From Pseudoduganella armeniaca (lineage in GTDB: Bacteria > Pseudomonadota > Gammaproteobacteria > Burkholderiales > Burkholderiaceae_D), in the NCBI RefSeq assembly GCF_003028855.1, contig NZ_CP028324.1, positions 4,402,001-4,466,000 on the forward strand: a stretch of 64,000 bases of DNA, in the 5' to 3' direction. Shown in pieces: positions 45,634 to 54,060 of the stretch. Under the pieces are notes generated by a model that was not told the DNA's origin, made no database searches, and was given only the letters and a program-made list of their open reading frames with translations. Numbering within the stretch: position 1 is the stretch's first letter; each line of letters starts with the position of its first letter. A program made the translations under genes and the position numbers.

Positions 45634-45659
45634 AAAAAGGGCAGCCACATCGGCTGCCC
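45634..45659 (-). terminator. Rho-independent terminator of the tRNA array
   Basis: On the minus strand GGGCAGCC and GGCTGCCC form an 8-bp stem with a five-base loop, followed by TTTTT (45638-45634), 11 bp after the last tRNA-Gly. Confidence 0.85.
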
Positions 45660-45669
45660 TTCTTCAATA

Positions 45670-45745
45670 TGGAGCGGGAGAAGAGTCTCGAACTCTCGAC
45701 CTCAACCTTGGCAAGGTTGCGCTCTACCAACTGAGCTACTCCCGC
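45670..45745 (-). tRNA. tRNA-Gly(GCC)
   Basis: 76 bases including an encoded CCA. Acceptor GCGGGAG pairs with CTCCCGC, the D-arm has AGCTCAGTTGGTAGAGC, the anticodon loop is CTTGCCAAG, and the T-loop is GTTCGAGAC. It is identical to three other copies in this array. Confidence 0.97.
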
Positions 45746-45786
45746 ATGGAGCTGTTACAACAATAAAGCTTTTACTACAATAACCT

Positions 45787-45860
45787 TGGAGGCGAGGACG
45801 GGAGTCGAACCCGTCTAGACGGCTTTGCAGGCCGCTGCATAACCGCTTTGCTACCTCGCC
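45787..45860 (-). tRNA. tRNA-Cys(GCA)
   Basis: 74 bases including encoded CCA. Acceptor GGCGAGG, D-arm TAGCAAAGCGGTTATGCA, anticodon loop CCTGCAAAG and T-arm ACGGGTTCGACTCCCGT are all present. It lies fourth of five in the array. Confidence 0.97.
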
Positions 45861-45918
45861 AGAGGAAACGTTTACCACCAGACCGCAGCACGGTTAACCG
45901 CTGCGCCCCTTCGAATGC

Positions 45919-45994
45919 TGGAGCGGGAGAAGAGTCTCGAACTCTCGACCTCAACCTTGGCAAGGTTGCGCTCTACCAACTGAGCTACTCCCGC
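45919..45994 (-). tRNA. tRNA-Gly(GCC)
   Basis: 76 bases with encoded CCA and anticodon GCC, identical in sequence to the other three tRNA-Gly copies. Third in transcription order. Confidence 0.97.
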
Positions 45995-46034
45995 TTGGAG
46001 TGAACCATCTTGTTGCTGCTCCCGGTCTTTCGAC

Positions 46035-46110
46035 TGGAGCGGGAGAAGAGTCTCGAACTCTCGACCTCAACCTTGGCAAGGTTGCGCTCTACCAACTGAG
46101 CTACTCCCGC
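46035..46110 (-). tRNA. tRNA-Gly(GCC)
   Basis: 76 bases with encoded CCA and anticodon GCC, identical to the other copies. Second in transcription order. Confidence 0.97.
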
Positions 46111-46184
46111 ATTTCAGGAACCGCATTATCGCAGAAACATTCTTAAATGCCCAGCGAATTGTTGTCATAACTGCTCGCAGACTT

Positions 46185-46260
46185 TGGAGCGGGAGAAGAG
46201 TCTCGAACTCTCGACCTCAACCTTGGCAAGGTTGCGCTCTACCAACTGAGCTACTCCCGC
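46185..46260 (-). tRNA. tRNA-Gly(GCC)
   Basis: 76 bases with encoded CCA and anticodon GCC. First in transcription order, 105 bp downstream of the pgsA stop, so the array may be served by the pgsA transcript or by its own promoter. Confidence 0.97.
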
Positions 46261-46365
46261 ATCACCGTAGACCTTACTTCCTGCTACGCTTTTTTGCTGC
46301 GTCGTCATCAACAACAGGCCAGCATTATAGAGCATGGATTCCTGCTGTCAAGGGCAACATTGCAT

Positions 46366-46950
46366 TCAGTTCAAAGTTCCAGCCTTTTCCTTGATCAGCG
46401 GCCAGGCCTTCTGCAGGTAATACAGCATCGACCACACCGTCAGTACGCTCGCCAGCCACAGCAGCTTCTCGCCCCAGAAGCGCGTGTCGATCGCGCCCAG
46501 CACGACGTCGTAATACAGCAGCGCCGGGATGGCCGTCATCTGCGCCGCCGTCTTGATCTTGCCGATCGAATTGACGGCCACCGATTTCGACGCGCCGATC
46601 TGCGCCATCCACTCGCGCAGCGCCGAGATGGTGATCTCGCGGCCGATGATGATGAAGGCGATGATGGCGTTGCAGCGGTCCAGCTGCACCAGCACCAGCA
46701 GCGCGCCGGCCACCATCAGCTTGTCGGCGACCGGGTCGAGGAAGGCGCCGAACGCGGAGGTCTGGTTCCAGCGCCGGGCCAGGAAGCCGTCGAACCAGTC
46801 GGTCACGGCGGCCACGATGAAGACGAGGGTGGCGGCCAGGTTGCGGTCCTGCAGCGGCAGCCAGGAAGGCGGCAGGTAGAACACGCCGACGACCAGCGGA
46901 ATCAGCGCGACGCGCAGCCAGGTCAGCAGGATGGGGATGTTAAATGGCAT
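46366..46950 (-). CDS. pgsA: CDP-diacylglycerol-glycerol-3-phosphate 3-phosphatidyltransferase
   Basis: 194 residues with five or six membrane helices. The CDP-alcohol phosphotransferase motif is complete: Asp54-Gly55-x2-Ala58-Arg59-x8-Gly68-x3-Asp72-x3-Asp76. The enzyme makes phosphatidylglycerophosphate for anionic phospholipids in the inner membrane. The start at 46950 (MPFNIPILLTWLR) matches the usual family start. It lies between uvrC and the tRNA array, a common arrangement in Betaproteobacteria. Confidence 0.95.
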   Translation of the reverse strand: MPFNIPILLTWLRVALIPLVVGVFYLPPSWLPLQDRNLAATLVFIVAAVTDWFDGFLARRWNQTSAFGAFLDPVADKLMVAGALLVLVQLDRCNAIIAFIIIGREITISALREWMAQIGASKSVAVNSIGKIKTAAQMTAIPALLYYDVVLGAIDTRFWGEKLLWLASVLTVWSMLYYLQKAWPLIKEKAGTLN

Positions 46951-47092
46951 AACGGCGGGGCATAAAGGCAGGGCATTAGGGCATCTGTGAAATGGCGCAT
47001 TATGAAATTTTATCAATGCGCCGCTAGTCTACCCTGCCGCCGGGCCTAATGCCAGCAAGCACGATACCTTGAAGGTGCTTTAAGGGCGACCT

Positions 47093-48967
47093 TCAGTGCA
47101 GGCGGCGGTAGATTTCCTCGGCCAGCTTGCCCGAGATGCCGTCGACGGACATCAGATCCTCCACGCTGGCATTGGCCACGCCGCGCAGGCCGCCGAAGCG
47201 GGCCAGCAGGCGCTGGCGCCGCTTGGCACCGATGCCCTCGATCTCCTCCAGCTGCGAGGTCTGCCTGGCCTTGGCGCGCTTGGCGCGCATGCCCGTGATG
47301 GCGAAGCGGTGCGCCTCGTCGCGAATCATCGCCACCAGCATCAGCGCGGCCGATTCCTTGCCCAGCTCCTGCGGCGCGCGGCCGTCCACGAAGATCAGCG
47401 TCTCCAGGCCCACGCGGCGGCCCTCGCCTTTCGCCACGCCAACGATCAGGCTGATGTCGAGCCCCAGCTCGACGAACACCTGGCGCGCCATCTCGACCTG
47501 GCCCTTGCCGCCGTCGATCAGCACCACGTCCGGCATCACGCCGCTGTCGTTCTCACCTCTATTGGCCACCTTCTCGTAGCGACGCCACAGCACCTGGCGC
47601 ATCGCCGCGTAGTCGTCGCCGGGCGTGATGTCGTTGATGTTGTAGCGGCGGTATTCGCCGTTCTGCATCGCGTGGTGGTGGAACACCACGCACGATGCCT
47701 GCGTGGCCTCGCCCATGGTGTGGCTGATGTCGAAGCACTCGACGCGCAGCGCGTCCAGGTCCTCGCATTCGATGCCCAGCGCATCGACCAGCGCGCGCGT
47801 GCGCGACTGCTGCGAGCCCTGCTCCGACAGCAGCCGCGCCAGCGAGATCTCGGCGCCCTTCTGCGCCAGCTCGAGCCACTGGCGCCGCTGGCCCTGCGGC
47901 TGGAACAGCAGGTTGATGCGGTGGCCGCACTGCTCCTGCAGCGCGATCATCAGCTCCGGCTGGTCGAACTCGATGTTCAGGATCAGCACCCCGGGGATGT
48001 ATTTTTCCGTGTAGTGCTGCACCAGGAAGGCGGCCAGCACCTCGACCTCGATGGCCTGTTCGGCCACGCTCTCGGCATCCATCACGTGGGTGGGGAAGTA
48101 GGCGCGGTCGCCCAGGTGGCGCCCGCCCCGCACCATCGCCAGGTTGACGCAGGCACGCCCGCCCTGCACCACCACGGCGATGATGTCGACGTCGGCGTCG
48201 CCGGTCGTCTCCATGCTTTGCTGGTGCAGCACTTTCGACAGCGCCTGGATCTGGTTGCGCACGCCGGCGGCCTGCTCGAACTTCAGGTCGGCCGCGTAGC
48301 CATGCATCTTCTGCTCCAGCTCCGCCATCACCTCGCCGGTGCGGCCGCGCAGGAAACGCGCGGCGTTGTTGACGTCCGTGCGGTAGTCCTCCGGCGCGAT
48401 GGCGCCCACGCAGGGCGCACTGCAGCGGCCGATCTGGTTCAACAGGCACGGGCGGGTGCGGTTCTGGTAGACGCTGTCCTCGCAGGTGCGCAGGTGGAAC
48501 ACGCGCTGCAGGATCTGCATCGATTCCTTCACGGCCCACGCCGACGGGAACGGGCCGAAGTACTGGTTCTTCTTGTCCACCGCGCCGCGGTAGTAAGCCA
48601 TGCGCGGCACGTCCTCGCCTGTCAGCTTCAGGTACGGGTACGACTTGTCGTCCCTGAACAGGATGTTGAAGCGCGGCTGCAGCGACTTGATCAGGTTGTT
48701 TTCGAGGATCAGCGCCTCGGCTTCGCTGTGCGTGACCGTCGTCTCCAGCCGGGCGATGCGCTCGACCATCATGGCGATGCGCGGGCTCGCATGGTTCTTC
48801 TGGAAGTAGCTGGACACGCGCTTCTTCAGGTCGCGCGCCTTGCCGACGTAGAGCACCTTGTCCTCGGCGTCGAAGTAGCGGTACACGCCCGGCAGATTGG
48901 GCAGCTTGGCCACGGTGGCGAGTACCTGTTCGCGCGCCGTGGGCGTCGGTTGCATCGGTTCTGTCAT
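47093..48967 (-). CDS. uvrC: Excinuclease ABC subunit C
   Basis: 624 residues, full length. The N-terminal GIY-YIG nuclease has LPGVYRYFDAEDKVLYVGKA, a cysteine cluster is in CLLNQIGRCSAPC, a UVR motif (MAELEQKMHGYAADLKFEQAA) follows, the RNase-H-like nuclease contains CFDISHTMGE and LIDGGKGQ, and two helix-hairpin-helix units close the protein. It makes both incisions in nucleotide excision repair with UvrAB. The start overlaps the acpS stop (ATGA at 48967). Confidence 0.97.
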   Translation of the reverse strand: MTEPMQPTPTAREQVLATVAKLPNLPGVYRYFDAEDKVLYVGKARDLKKRVSSYFQKNHASPRIAMMVERIARLETTVTHSEAEALILENNLIKSLQPRFNILFRDDKSYPYLKLTGEDVPRMAYYRGAVDKKNQYFGPFPSAWAVKESMQILQRVFHLRTCEDSVYQNRTRPCLLNQIGRCSAPCVGAIAPEDYRTDVNNAARFLRGRTGEVMAELEQKMHGYAADLKFEQAAGVRNQIQALSKVLHQQSMETTGDADVDIIAVVVQGGRACVNLAMVRGGRHLGDRAYFPTHVMDAESVAEQAIEVEVLAAFLVQHYTEKYIPGVLILNIEFDQPELMIALQEQCGHRINLLFQPQGQRRQWLELAQKGAEISLARLLSEQGSQQSRTRALVDALGIECEDLDALRVECFDISHTMGEATQASCVVFHHHAMQNGEYRRYNINDITPGDDYAAMRQVLWRRYEKVANRGENDSGVMPDVVLIDGGKGQVEMARQVFVELGLDISLIVGVAKGEGRRVGLETLIFVDGRAPQELGKESAALMLVAMIRDEAHRFAITGMRAKRAKARQTSQLEEIEGIGAKRRQRLLARFGGLRGVANASVEDLMSVDGISGKLAEEIYRRLH

Positions 48968-49362
48968 TCGCTTGCCTGTTCCACGATCGCGAAGGCGACC
49001 GCGTAATCCTCTTCATCGCTGACGGAGACCTGGGCCGTCAGCCGGTGTGCTTCCATATAGTCCTTCAGCGCGCCGTCCCAGACGAAGGCGGGCTTGCCGT
49101 TGTCGGCATTGAGCAGCTGGGCCGCAGGCCACGTCATCGGGGGCCGCAGGCCGATGCCCAGTGCCTTCGACAGCGCTTCCTTCGCGGCGAAGCGCGTCGC
49201 CAGGTAGCGCACGCCCCGTTGCGGGTGGCCGGCGCTGCGCGCGCGGTACACCTCCATTTCGGCCGGCCCCAGGATCTTCTGCGCGAAGCGTTCGCCGTGC
49301 CGCGCCAGCGCCTGGGCGATACGGGGAATCTTGCAGATGTCGGTGCCGACGCCGTGGATCAT
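48964..49362 (-). CDS. acpS: Holo-[acyl-carrier-protein] synthase
   Basis: 132 residues with GVGTDICKI (Asp8 binds magnesium) and RFAAKEALSKALG. It attaches 4'-phosphopantetheine to Ser37 of AcpP, encoded near the right end of this window. It overlaps pdxJ and uvrC by four bases each. Confidence 0.96.
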   Translation of the reverse strand: MIHGVGTDICKIPRIAQALARHGERFAQKILGPAEMEVYRARSAGHPQRGVRYLATRFAAKEALSKALGIGLRPPMTWPAAQLLNADNGKPAFVWDGALKDYMEAHRLTAQVSVSDEEDYAVAFAIVEQASE

Positions 49363-50117
49363 CGTGCTCCCAGCCGCGTGGCGACCATGATCGCCTTCAT
49401 CTCGCGCACGGCGTTTTCCCAGCCCACGAAGATGGCGTGACCGACGATGGCGTGGCCGATGTTCAGTTCCGCGATGTCGGGAATGGCCGCGATGGCCTGT
49501 ACGTTGGTGTAGTGCAGGCCATGGCCGGCGTTGACCTTCAGGCCATGCTGCACGCCCCAGCGCACGCCGCGCTTGATGCGCTCCAGTTCTTCCTGCTGCG
49601 CGGCGCCCTCGGCATCGGCGTAGGCACCCGTGTGCAGCTCGATGACGGGCGCGCCGACGTCGGCGGCGGCCGCGATCTGCGCTTCGTCGGCGTCGATGAA
49701 CAGGCTGACGCGGATGCCCTCGCCCTGCAGCTGCCGGACAGCTTTCGAGACGTCAGCATGGAAGCGCACCACGTCCAGGCCGCCTTCCGTCGTGATCTCG
49801 GTGCGCTTCTCGGGCACCAGGCAGACGTCCGCCGGCTTGATGCGGCAGGCGAAGTCGATCATCTCCTGCGTCACGGCCGCTTCCAGGTTCATGCGCGTCA
49901 TCAGCTGCGGCGCCAGGTTGATCACGTCGGCGTCCTTGATGTGGCGGCGGTCCTCGCGCAGGTGCAGGGTGATGCAGTCGGCGCCGGCCTGCTCGGCCAG
50001 CAGCGCGGCGCGGATCGGGTCGGGATAAGCCGTCCCGCGCGCGTTGCGCAAGGTGGCGACGTGGTCGATGTTGACGCCCAGGTCGATGACCGGGCCGGCG
50101 GGATGGAGGAAGCTCAT
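49359..50117 (-). CDS. pdxJ: Pyridoxine 5'-phosphate synthase
   Basis: 252 residues with LGVNIDHVATLRNARGT, the signature of PdxJ, and CLVPEKRTEITTEGGLDV. It condenses deoxyxylulose 5-phosphate with aminoacetone phosphate to make vitamin B6. It shares the recO-pdxJ-acpS arrangement found widely in Proteobacteria. Start overlap with recO is absent (11 bp gap). Confidence 0.96.
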   Translation of the reverse strand: MSFLHPAGPVIDLGVNIDHVATLRNARGTAYPDPIRAALLAEQAGADCITLHLREDRRHIKDADVINLAPQLMTRMNLEAAVTQEMIDFACRIKPADVCLVPEKRTEITTEGGLDVVRFHADVSKAVRQLQGEGIRVSLFIDADEAQIAAAADVGAPVIELHTGAYADAEGAAQQEELERIKRGVRWGVQHGLKVNAGHGLHYTNVQAIAAIPDIAELNIGHAIVGHAIFVGWENAVREMKAIMVATRLGAR

Positions 50118-50128
50118 GTTGTTGTTTT

Positions 50129-51046
50129 CTATAGTTGCATCAAGTCGATGAGAATCTGGCGCGTGTTGAGCGGCGCGCCGTTCAGGTGATACGCCAGCAG
50201 GAAGCGCATCAGCTGCTTGCTCTGCGCCTGCGTGGCCGCGTCGCGGTAGTCCTCGCGTTCCATGTCGAGCAGCGTCTTGCCGGCCACGCGCGGCGCCGTG
50301 TCGTCCGGCTGCACGGGCCGTGGCCCGCGTTCCGGCTCCACCACGTACTGTACCTCGGCCAGCACCTTCGCGCGGGTGCTGGTGCAGCGCGTCAGGTCGG
50401 CCGCCACGCCCGTCTCCTTAAGTAAGGCCGTTTCGAATTTGCGCAAGACGATGGGCGGCGATTCCTGGTGCGCCAGCTGGTTCAAGGTGGCGACATAGTG
50501 ATCGAACAGCTTCGGATGGGCGTCGTCGCGTGCCAGCAGCTTGACCAGCAATTCATTGAGGTAGAAGCCGCACAGCAGCGCCGTCTTCTCCAGCGGCAGC
50601 ATGCCGCCGACCCAGTCGGCGTCGGTCAAGGTGCGCAGCTCGTTCTTGCCGGTCCAGCCGGCGGACAGCGGCTGGAACGTCTGCAGCACGCCGCGCAGCT
50701 GCGAGTGGGGCCGCTTGGCACCCTTGGCGATCAGCGCCACGCGGCCGAAGTCGCGCGTCAGCAACTCGACGATGAGGCTGGTTTCCTTGTACGGGTAGCT
50801 GTGCAGCACGAAGGCCGGTTGACCGTGCACGCGGGTGCCGACCGTGCGCGGTGGCGGGCGCTTGCGGGGAGCTTGGGGTATAGCGACGGCCGGGGCCGTG
50901 TCGTCGTCGGGCACGAGGGTGGGCGACGCGGGTACGATGTCGTACGGCACGGCGCGCTCGCGGACTTCCACGGCCGAGCCCGTGTCCCGGTTGGGGTCTG
51001 ACCCCGGCCGGGACACGGGCTCGGCCGTGGGGCGGCGTTTCGCCAT
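50129..51046 (-). CDS. recO: DNA repair protein RecO with a palindrome-encoded N-terminal insert
   Basis: 305 residues. The RecO OB-fold starts near residue 75 (PAFVLHSYPYKETSLIVEL, RVALIAKGAKRPHSQLRG), followed by the helical domain to residue 305. RecO loads RecA at gaps with RecFR. The first 75 residues are low-complexity and not part of the fold. Residues 7-26 (TAEPVSRPGSDPNRDTGSAV) are encoded by a perfect inverted repeat of the GGGGTCTGACCCC family. A downstream start would avoid the insert, but no strong ribosome site supports one. It lies four bases after the era stop. Confidence 0.9.
   Translation of the reverse strand: MAKRRPTAEPVSRPGSDPNRDTGSAVEVRERAVPYDIVPASPTLVPDDDTAPAVAIPQAPRKRPPPRTVGTRVHGQPAFVLHSYPYKETSLIVELLTRDFGRVALIAKGAKRPHSQLRGVLQTFQPLSAGWTGKNELRTLTDADWVGGMLPLEKTALLCGFYLNELLVKLLARDDAHPKLFDHYVATLNQLAHQESPPIVLRKFETALLKETGVAADLTRCTSTRAKVLAEVQYVVEPERGPRPVQPDDTAPRVAGKTLLDMEREDYRDAATQAQSKQLMRFLLAYHLNGAPLNTRQILIDLMQL
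50970..51028. repeat. Inverted repeat inside recO
   Basis: Arms of 21 bases (50970-50990 and 51008-51028) are perfect inverted copies around a 17-base loop that contains GGGGTCTGACCCC. The element keeps the recO frame open. Read on the opposite strand it encodes almost the same peptide. Confidence 0.88.
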
Positions 51047-51050
51047 GGGC

Positions 51051-51950
<900 letters not shown>

Positions 51951-51963
51951 GATTGAATCTCGG

Positions 51964-52752
51964 TTATTTGTTGGCGAGCTTGGGGTCCGCCGGCTGGTCG
52001 TTCTGGACCGTGGCGATGCCCGCCAGCTTCAGCTGGGCGGCGCGGGGCTTCGATTTGCGGGCCGCCGGCGGCGCTTTCAGCAGCGCCTGTTCGGCCACCT
52101 CCAGCGCCAGCTTGGCCGCGGCCTGCTCTCCGGCACGGCGGCTGCCACCCCGGCCGTAGACCTGGATGCCCAGCTTGGGCACCAGGCATTCGATTTCGAA
52201 CTCCTGGCTGTGCGCGGCGCCGTGCGTGGCCACCACATTGTACAGCGGCAGGGAGATTTTCTTACTCTGCAGGAATTCCTGCAGCAGCGTCTTGGCGTCC
52301 TTGCCCAGGGTGCGCGGGTCGACCGAATCCAGGATCGGAATGTAGAAGGCGCGGATCACGGTGGCGGCGGCATCGAAGCCGGCATCGAGGAAGATGGCGC
52401 CCAGCAGCGCTTCCAGGGTATCGGCCAGGATCGACGGCCGGCGGAAGCCCCCCGATTTCAGTTCGCCCTCGCCCAGGCGCAGGAATTGCGACAGGTCCAG
52501 CTTTTGGGCGATCTCGTACAGCGACTGCTGCTTGACGAGGTTGGCGCGCAGGCGCGACAGGTCGCCCTCGTCGATGGCATGGTAACGCTCGTACAGGATC
52601 GACGCGACCACGCAGTTCAGGATCGAGTCGCCCAGGAATTCCAGGCGTTCGTTATGCAGACTGCTGTGGCTGCGATGCGTCAGGGCCTGCTGAAGCAAGC
52701 CGGCATCCTTGAACGTGTGGCCCAGCCGGGTCTGCAATAACTGTAAATTCAT
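51964..52752 (-). CDS. rnc: Ribonuclease III
   Basis: 262 residues from MNLQLLQTRLG, the start matching family members; an upstream ATG (52773) overlapping the previous stop by ATGA is the alternative. The signature NERLEFLGDSIL contains catalytic Glu and Asp, and DTLEALLGAIFLDAG follows. The C-terminal dsRNA-binding domain (about 155-225) ends with GGSRRAGEQAAAKLALE. A 35-residue Lys/Ala-rich tail follows. It processes rRNA and other double-stranded RNA. Confidence 0.96.
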   Translation of the reverse strand: MNLQLLQTRLGHTFKDAGLLQQALTHRSHSSLHNERLEFLGDSILNCVVASILYERYHAIDEGDLSRLRANLVKQQSLYEIAQKLDLSQFLRLGEGELKSGGFRRPSILADTLEALLGAIFLDAGFDAAATVIRAFYIPILDSVDPRTLGKDAKTLLQEFLQSKKISLPLYNVVATHGAAHSQEFEIECLVPKLGIQVYGRGGSRRAGEQAAAKLALEVAEQALLKAPPAARKSKPRAAQLKLAGIATVQNDQPADPKLANK

Positions 52753-52769
52753 CGTCTGGTGGTTTCCTG

Positions 52770-53129
52770 TCATTTCTTGGCGGTCGAGCCGCTGTATTCG
52801 AGCAGCAGGCTGGCCGGGCCAACCAGGTGGATCTTGCGGTCATACGCGAACGAGACCTGCTGCTCCCCGTCCACCCGCTCGATCGCCAGGTCGCGGCCGC
52901 TGATGGACGTAATGTAACCGGCCTCGGCGGCACGGTCGAACGCGGCGCGGATTTCCTGCGGCGTGCCGCCAGCCCCTTGCGCCTTGACGACCGCGGCCGA
53001 GACGGCGCGGTATTCCGAGTAGGCGGGCACGATCTGCATGGCCAGCAGCCCTGCCAGGCCCAGCAGCGCCAGCGCGACGATCAGGCCGACGAGGGAAATG
53101 CCGCGTTGCCTGGCTCCGGTCGTGCGCAT
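52770..53129 (-). CDS. DUF4845 pilin-like membrane protein
   Basis: 119 residues. A short basic N-terminus is followed by a prepilin-like RGISLVGLIVALALLGLAGLLAM helix and a periplasmic alpha/beta domain ending in EYSGSTAKK. This family is regularly found between lepB and rnc in Betaproteobacteria. Function unknown. It overlaps the alternative rnc start and lies 10 bp after lepB. Confidence 0.9.
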   Translation of the reverse strand: MRTTGARQRGISLVGLIVALALLGLAGLLAMQIVPAYSEYRAVSAAVVKAQGAGGTPQEIRAAFDRAAEAGYITSISGRDLAIERVDGEQQVSFAYDRKIHLVGPASLLLEYSGSTAKK

Positions 53130-53139
53130 GCCCTGCTCC

Positions 53140-54060
53140 TTAGCGAATCCCGCCGATGCGGCGCATGTTCGAGAAGTTCATCCAAACGGCCACGGCCTTG
53201 CCGACGATATTCTTGTCAGGCACGAAGCCCCAGTACCGGCTGTCGGCGCTGTTGTCGCGGTTGTCGCCCATCATGAAATAGTTCCCAGCCGGCACGACGC
53301 ACGTGAAGCCTTCCTGGGTATAGGTGCAGGCTTCCTTGTTCGGGAAGTCGCGCACGTCACCCAGGTTCAGGGTCGGCGCCCGGTCGTCGTTCAGGATGCG
53401 GTGCTGGACGCCGGTCAGTTCCTCCTGGAACTGTTTCTTGTATACCAGGCTTTCGTCGTCCAGGTAGTCATCCTGTGCCGTATAGCTGACCGGCTTGCCG
53501 TTGACCGTCAGTTTCTTGCCTTCGTAAGTGATCTTATCACCCGGCACGCCGACGACGCGCTTGATGTAGTCCTGGCTCATGTCCATCGGGTACTTGAACA
53601 CCATCACGTCGCCGCGCTGCGGGTCGTTGATCTGGATGATCTTCTGGTTGATGATGGGCAGGCGGATGCCGTAGGTGAACTTGTTCACCAGGATCAGGTC
53701 GCCCACCAGCAGGGTCGGCACCATCGACGACGACGGGATCTTGAACGGCTCGAACAGGAAGGAACGCAGCACGAACACCAGGGCAATGACAGGGAAGAAG
53801 CTGCCCGAGTACTCGATCCAGGTCGGCTGGCGCAGGTGTTCCGCTTCCAGCTTCTCGCGCGCGTTCTGTTGCGTATCGAGGCGGATGCCGTCGGCCGTCA
53901 GCTTGGCCGTGCGTGCGTCGTACTCGGCCAGCGCCTTGTCGGCCGCGGCGCGGCGCTGCTTCGACAGTACGAACACGTCCAGGACCCAGATTACGCCCGT
54001 CACGACCATCAGGACGAACAGAATCAGCGCGAAATTGCCCAGGATGCTTTGCATTGTCAT
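53140..54060 (-). CDS. lepB: Signal peptidase I
   Basis: 306 residues with two N-terminal membrane helices (about 8-32 and 87-105). Catalytic Ser112 is in IPSSSMVPTLLVGD and Lys167 in DYIKRVVGVPGD; GDNRDNSADSRYWGFV is box E. It removes signal peptides from the exported enzymes such as those of the xyloglucan locus. The start overlaps the lepA stop (ATGA). Confidence 0.97.
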   Translation of the reverse strand: MTMQSILGNFALILFVLMVVTGVIWVLDVFVLSKQRRAAADKALAEYDARTAKLTADGIRLDTQQNAREKLEAEHLRQPTWIEYSGSFFPVIALVFVLRSFLFEPFKIPSSSMVPTLLVGDLILVNKFTYGIRLPIINQKIIQINDPQRGDVMVFKYPMDMSQDYIKRVVGVPGDKITYEGKKLTVNGKPVSYTAQDDYLDDESLVYKKQFQEELTGVQHRILNDDRAPTLNLGDVRDFPNKEACTYTQEGFTCVVPAGNYFMMGDNRDNSADSRYWGFVPDKNIVGKAVAVWMNFSNMRRIGGIR

